Position numbers and translations under genes: made by a program. From positions 1 to 32,712 of IMG/VR virus record IMGVR_UViG_3300025099_000081: a DNA stretch of 32,712 nucleotides. One strand, written 5' to 3'. Under the pieces are notes generated by a model that made no database searches, had not been told where the DNA came from, and was given only the letters and a program-made list of their open reading frames with translations. This DNA is from a virus. The number at the start of each line of letters is the position of its first letter. Positions within the stretch are counted from its first letter, which is position 1. This document shows, one piece after another, positions 30,494-32,712 of the stretch.

Positions 30494-31357
30494 ATGTCAT
30501 CACAAATAACTACAGCATTTGTACAGCAATATTCTGCTAACATTCAAATGCTTTCTCAACAAATGGGATCGTTATTAAGAGACAAAGTACGTCTTGAATC
30601 TGTTGTCGGAAAAAATGCTTTCTTCGATCAAGTAGGAAGTGTAACTGCTATTGAAAAAACTAGCAGACATTCTGACACTCCTCAAATCGATACTCCACAT
30701 GCAAGAAGAAGAGTATCTCTTGCGGATTACGAATTTGCGGATTTAATAGACCAACAGGACAAAGTACGTCTTTTAATAGACCCGACTTCATCTTATGCTC
30801 AAGCTGCAGCTATGGCTATGGGTAGAGCTATGGATGATGTGGTAATCAGTGCCGCTTTAGGAACTGCATTTACTGGCGAAACAGGATCAACTTCAACTGT
30901 ATTACCTTCTGCACAGAAGATTACAGAAAGTGGTACTGATGGTTTAACTATTGCAAAGTTAAGAACTGCAAAAGAAAAGTTCGACTTAGCAAGTGTAGAC
31001 CCATCAATCGCTAGATTTATTGTGGTATCACCTAGACAAATCACTGATTTATTAGGTACTACTGAAGTAACAAGTTCAGATTTCAACACTGTTAAAGCAT
31101 TAGCAAATGGTGAAATCAACTCGTTCCTTGGTTTTAACTTTATTGTATCAAACAGACTATCTATTGCATCTTCTAAAAGATCATGTATCGCATTTGCACA
31201 GGATGGTATTACATTAGCAGTTGGTAAAGATGTTTCAGCTAGAATAGACGAAAGAGCTGATAAATCTTATGCTACTCAAGTGTACTACTGCATGAGCATT
31301 GGCGCTACTAGAATGGAAGAAGAAAAAGTAGTAGAAGTCCAAGCTCACGAAGCATAA
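30494..31357 (+). CDS. Major capsid protein
   Basis: 287 residues, in the expected slot after scaffold. SSQITTAFVQQYSANIQMLSQQ, SLLRDKVRLES, FFDQVG, DTPHARRRVSLADYEFADLID, DPTSSYAQAAAMAMGRAMDD and ARFIVVSPRQITDLLG are typical of a small HK97-fold capsid family found in marine podoviruses. Forms the icosahedral shell. Codon use shifts slightly towards a highly expressed pattern (more C-ending codons than in neighbouring genes by eye). GGGAGACT precedes the ATG. Confidence 0.9.
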   Translation: MSSQITTAFVQQYSANIQMLSQQMGSLLRDKVRLESVVGKNAFFDQVGSVTAIEKTSRHSDTPQIDTPHARRRVSLADYEFADLIDQQDKVRLLIDPTSSYAQAAAMAMGRAMDDVVISAALGTAFTGETGSTSTVLPSAQKITESGTDGLTIAKLRTAKEKFDLASVDPSIARFIVVSPRQITDLLGTTEVTSSDFNTVKALANGEINSFLGFNFIVSNRLSIASSKRSCIAFAQDGITLAVGKDVSARIDERADKSYATQVYYCMSIGATRMEEEKVVEVQAHEA

Positions 31358-31369
31358 TAGGAGGAAAAT

Positions 31370-31834
31370 ATGGCTACAGTTTATTCAGTTCAAAAGACTA
31401 AATGGAATCAGAATGTTCCTTCAGAGAAAATTGGTACTACTGAACTAGCAGGTAGAGTAAGAGTTGCTTTCGCAGAATACGAAGCATCTTCTCTAGCTTC
31501 TGGTGATGTGATCGAAATGTTTAATTTACCAAATGGTGCAAGAATTGTATCTGGTAGATTAGCACATGACGCATTAGGTAGTTCAACTACTCTATCAGTA
31601 GGTTACGCAGCGCATAACAATGCTGCTGGTACTGCTGTAAGTGCTGCTGCTGCTGCTTACAAAGCGGCTGCTGCTTCTACTTCAGCAACTGCTGTAAATG
31701 CTGCTAACACTATTGCACTGGGTGAAAACTCAGTTGTAGATGCTGATAAGGATGGACTTCCTGTGTCAGTAACTATGGGTGGAGCTGCAGGTACTGGAAC
31801 TATTCAATTAACTATGATGTACGTTGTAGATTAA
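31370..31834 (+). CDS. Probable head decoration/structural protein
   Basis: 154 residues. VYSVQKTKWNQ, GRVRVAFAEYEASSLASGDVI, FNLPNGARIVSGRL, TLSVGYAAH, then an Ala-rich stretch and IQLTMMYVVD: a beta-rich protein of the kind that follows the capsid gene in marine podoviruses. AGGAGG is the strongest ribosome site in the window, indicating high expression. Probably a decoration or head-stabilising protein; not directly shown. Confidence 0.7.
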   Translation: MATVYSVQKTKWNQNVPSEKIGTTELAGRVRVAFAEYEASSLASGDVIEMFNLPNGARIVSGRLAHDALGSSTTLSVGYAAHNNAAGTAVSAAAAAYKAAAASTSATAVNAANTIALGENSVVDADKDGLPVSVTMGGAAGTGTIQLTMMYVVD

Positions 31835-31844
31835 TAAAAAGAAT

Positions 31845-31880
31845 TTTAGGCGGGGAAAGCGAGAGTGGAACCCGCCTAAA
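31845..31880. terminator. GC-rich hairpin after the decoration gene (terminator-like, no T-tract)
   Basis: TTTAGGCGGG (31845-31854) and CCCGCCTAAA (31871-31880) pair perfectly over 10 bp with a 16-base purine-rich loop. There is no T-run after it (GTGCATG follows), so it is not a canonical intrinsic terminator. It separates the abundantly needed capsid/decoration genes from the tail genes and may attenuate transcription or protect the upstream mRNA 3' end. Confidence 0.6.
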
Positions 31881-31884
31881 GTGC

Positions 31885-32085
31885 ATGAAGAAGATAAAAG
31901 ATTTAAAACCTGTATTACATTTTAAGAAAGACAATTATGTATATAGGTATGTTTTGGTAGACAGATTTAAACATGATTCTAAATATCATTATGGATTTGA
32001 TCTAAAAGAAGAGAGAACAGAGAAAGAAATATTTGCGTTAGAAAAAGATAGACAAATAAGACGCAAGTATATTATAAGGAAGTAG
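31885..32085 (+). CDS. 66-residue basic protein
   Basis: MKKIKDLKPVLHFKKDNYVY, RYVLVDRFKHDSKYHYGFDL, then a charged helix and RRKYIIRK. ATG is 4 bases after the hairpin and has no free Shine-Dalgarno, so translation may depend on the hairpin's state. No family recognised; located between head and tail genes. Confidence 0.5.
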   Translation: MKKIKDLKPVLHFKKDNYVYRYVLVDRFKHDSKYHYGFDLKEERTEKEIFALEKDRQIRRKYIIRK

Positions 32086-32086
32086 T

Positions 32087-32668
32087 ATGGCATCAACAGT
32101 AGACATTTGTAATGGAGCATTAAATCAACTTGGTGCAACAACAATCCTATCGCTTACAGAAGATTCAAAAAATGCCAGACTTTGCAACTCAAGATTTACT
32201 CAAGTAAGAGATGCAGTATTCAGATCACATCCTTGGAACTGTTTACAAGAAAGATTAGAACTAGCACAATCAACTACAACTCCTGCATGGGGTTACAGTT
32301 TTAAATATGATTTACCTGGTGATTGTTTGAGATTGCTTAGAATACTAGATTATGATTCAGATCACAAAGTAGAAGGTAGATCAATATTATCTAACAACTC
32401 TTCAATGAAAATATTATACATCTCAAGAGTTACAGATCCAAATCAATATGATGAAAATTTAAGAGAAACATTATCAGCAGCACTAGCTGCAGACATAGCT
32501 TATGCTATTACATCTAACAATACCACGCAGCAAAATATGTTAGCTCTTTATCAAGAAAAATTAAGAGATGCTAGATTTGTTGATTCAACTGAAGGATATA
32601 ATACTACACAAGAAGATGGAATGGCAGATGTTATAGATGCTGGTACATTTATTAACTCAAGGTTCTAA
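32087..32668 (+). CDS. Tail tubular protein A (gp11-like)
   Basis: 193 residues. STVDICNGALNQLGATTILS, FTQVRDAVFRSHPWNCLQER, WGYSFKYDLPGDCLRLLRI, TLSAALAADIAYAITSNN: the standard signature of T7-like gp11/gatekeeper proteins that connect portal to nozzle. AGGAAG precedes the ATG. Followed directly by the cut tail gene. Confidence 0.92.
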   Translation: MASTVDICNGALNQLGATTILSLTEDSKNARLCNSRFTQVRDAVFRSHPWNCLQERLELAQSTTTPAWGYSFKYDLPGDCLRLLRILDYDSDHKVEGRSILSNNSSMKILYISRVTDPNQYDENLRETLSAALAADIAYAITSNNTTQQNMLALYQEKLRDARFVDSTEGYNTTQEDGMADVIDAGTFINSRF

Positions 32669-32671
32669 TAC

Positions 32672-32712
32672 ATGGCTAGAGTAGCTGCACAAATTACAAA
32701 CTTTACAGCGGG
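32672..32712 (+). CDS. Start of tail protein (gp12 position), truncated at window end
   Basis: Thirteen complete codons and part of the fourteenth, MARVAAQITNFTAG, the usual N-terminus of the gp12-position tail protein in these phages ('...TNFTAGELSPRL...'). The gene lies 3 bases after the gp11-like stop. It is most likely the 5' end of the frame that opens the window at base 2. Confidence 0.75.
   Translation, partial: MARVAAQITNFTA

Noticed and set aside
1-32712. tRNA genes, integrase, insertion sequences, RNA polymerase
   Set aside because: I looked for cloverleaf-like segments in the gaps and for recombinase, transposase or T7-type RNA polymerase motifs in the proteins and saw none. A dedicated scan could still find a divergent one.

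Overview
The window is almost certainly one genome of a small, AT-rich (GC about one third, judged by eye) marine podovirus, opened inside a tail gene. The last 41 bases encode the N-terminus of a tail protein (MARVAAQITNFTAG). The first 1.7 kb is an open frame entering from upstream that carries the rest of that type of protein (LFDIKFAQSADVMYITHP...). Only about 100 codons seem to be missing between the two ends, so the complete circular or terminally redundant genome is probably about 33 kb. Base composition, T7-like virion genes, the many tiny Lys-rich genes and the lack of RNA polymerase and integrase suggest a phage of SAR11 or another oligotrophic marine alphaproteobacterium, resembling small pelagiphages. 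That assignment is inference; no host marker is present.

Layout. (1) 1-8.4 kb, plus strand: tail protein (gp12-like position), DUF2833-like protein (gp13 position) and three internal virion/ejection proteins (gp14, gp15 and gp16 positions). (2) 8.4-12.6 kb: a giant tail fibre with a T7-like N-terminal anchor, an Ala/Ser-rich stalk, 12-residue repeats, about 37 copies of a 17-residue Cys-bearing beta-roll repeat and a C-terminal S74 self-cleaving chaperone. (3) 12.6-15.6 kb: GT9-like glycosyltransferase, small proteins, a mini PD-(D/E)XK protein, a holin-like 3-TM protein and a cupin. (4) 15.6-17.9 kb: a dense run of tiny membrane, coiled-coil and very basic proteins, linked by ATGA/TAATG overlaps. 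(5) 17.9-21.35 kb, minus strand: DnaA domain-IV-like protein, small coiled coils, DUF6378-like protein, ERF-family annealing protein, a signal-peptide protein and a RecB/Cas4-like nuclease. (6) 21.35-21.45 kb: divergent promoter/operator region. (7) 21.45-23.8 kb, plus strand: HTH regulator, small conserved proteins, winged-helix replication initiator-like protein, zinc-motif protein and small terminase. (8) 23.8-24.54 kb, minus strand: an operon of five tiny genes. (9) 24.54-25.05 kb: the longest non-coding stretch. (10) 25.05-32.7 kb, plus strand: large terminase, portal, scaffold, major capsid, decoration-like protein, tail tubular protein A and the start of the cut tail gene.

How it works together. 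The phage has no recognisable DNA polymerase, primase, helicase or RNA polymerase, so it must rely on host transcription and the host replisome. Its own DNA module appears to be initiator-like (winged helix), DnaA-DBD-like, single-strand annealing (ERF) and exonuclease. No stand-alone endolysin was recognised. The holin-like protein may work with an unrecognised muralytic protein, and the clearest cell-wall-hydrolase-like motif lies at the C-terminus of the gp15-position ejection protein.
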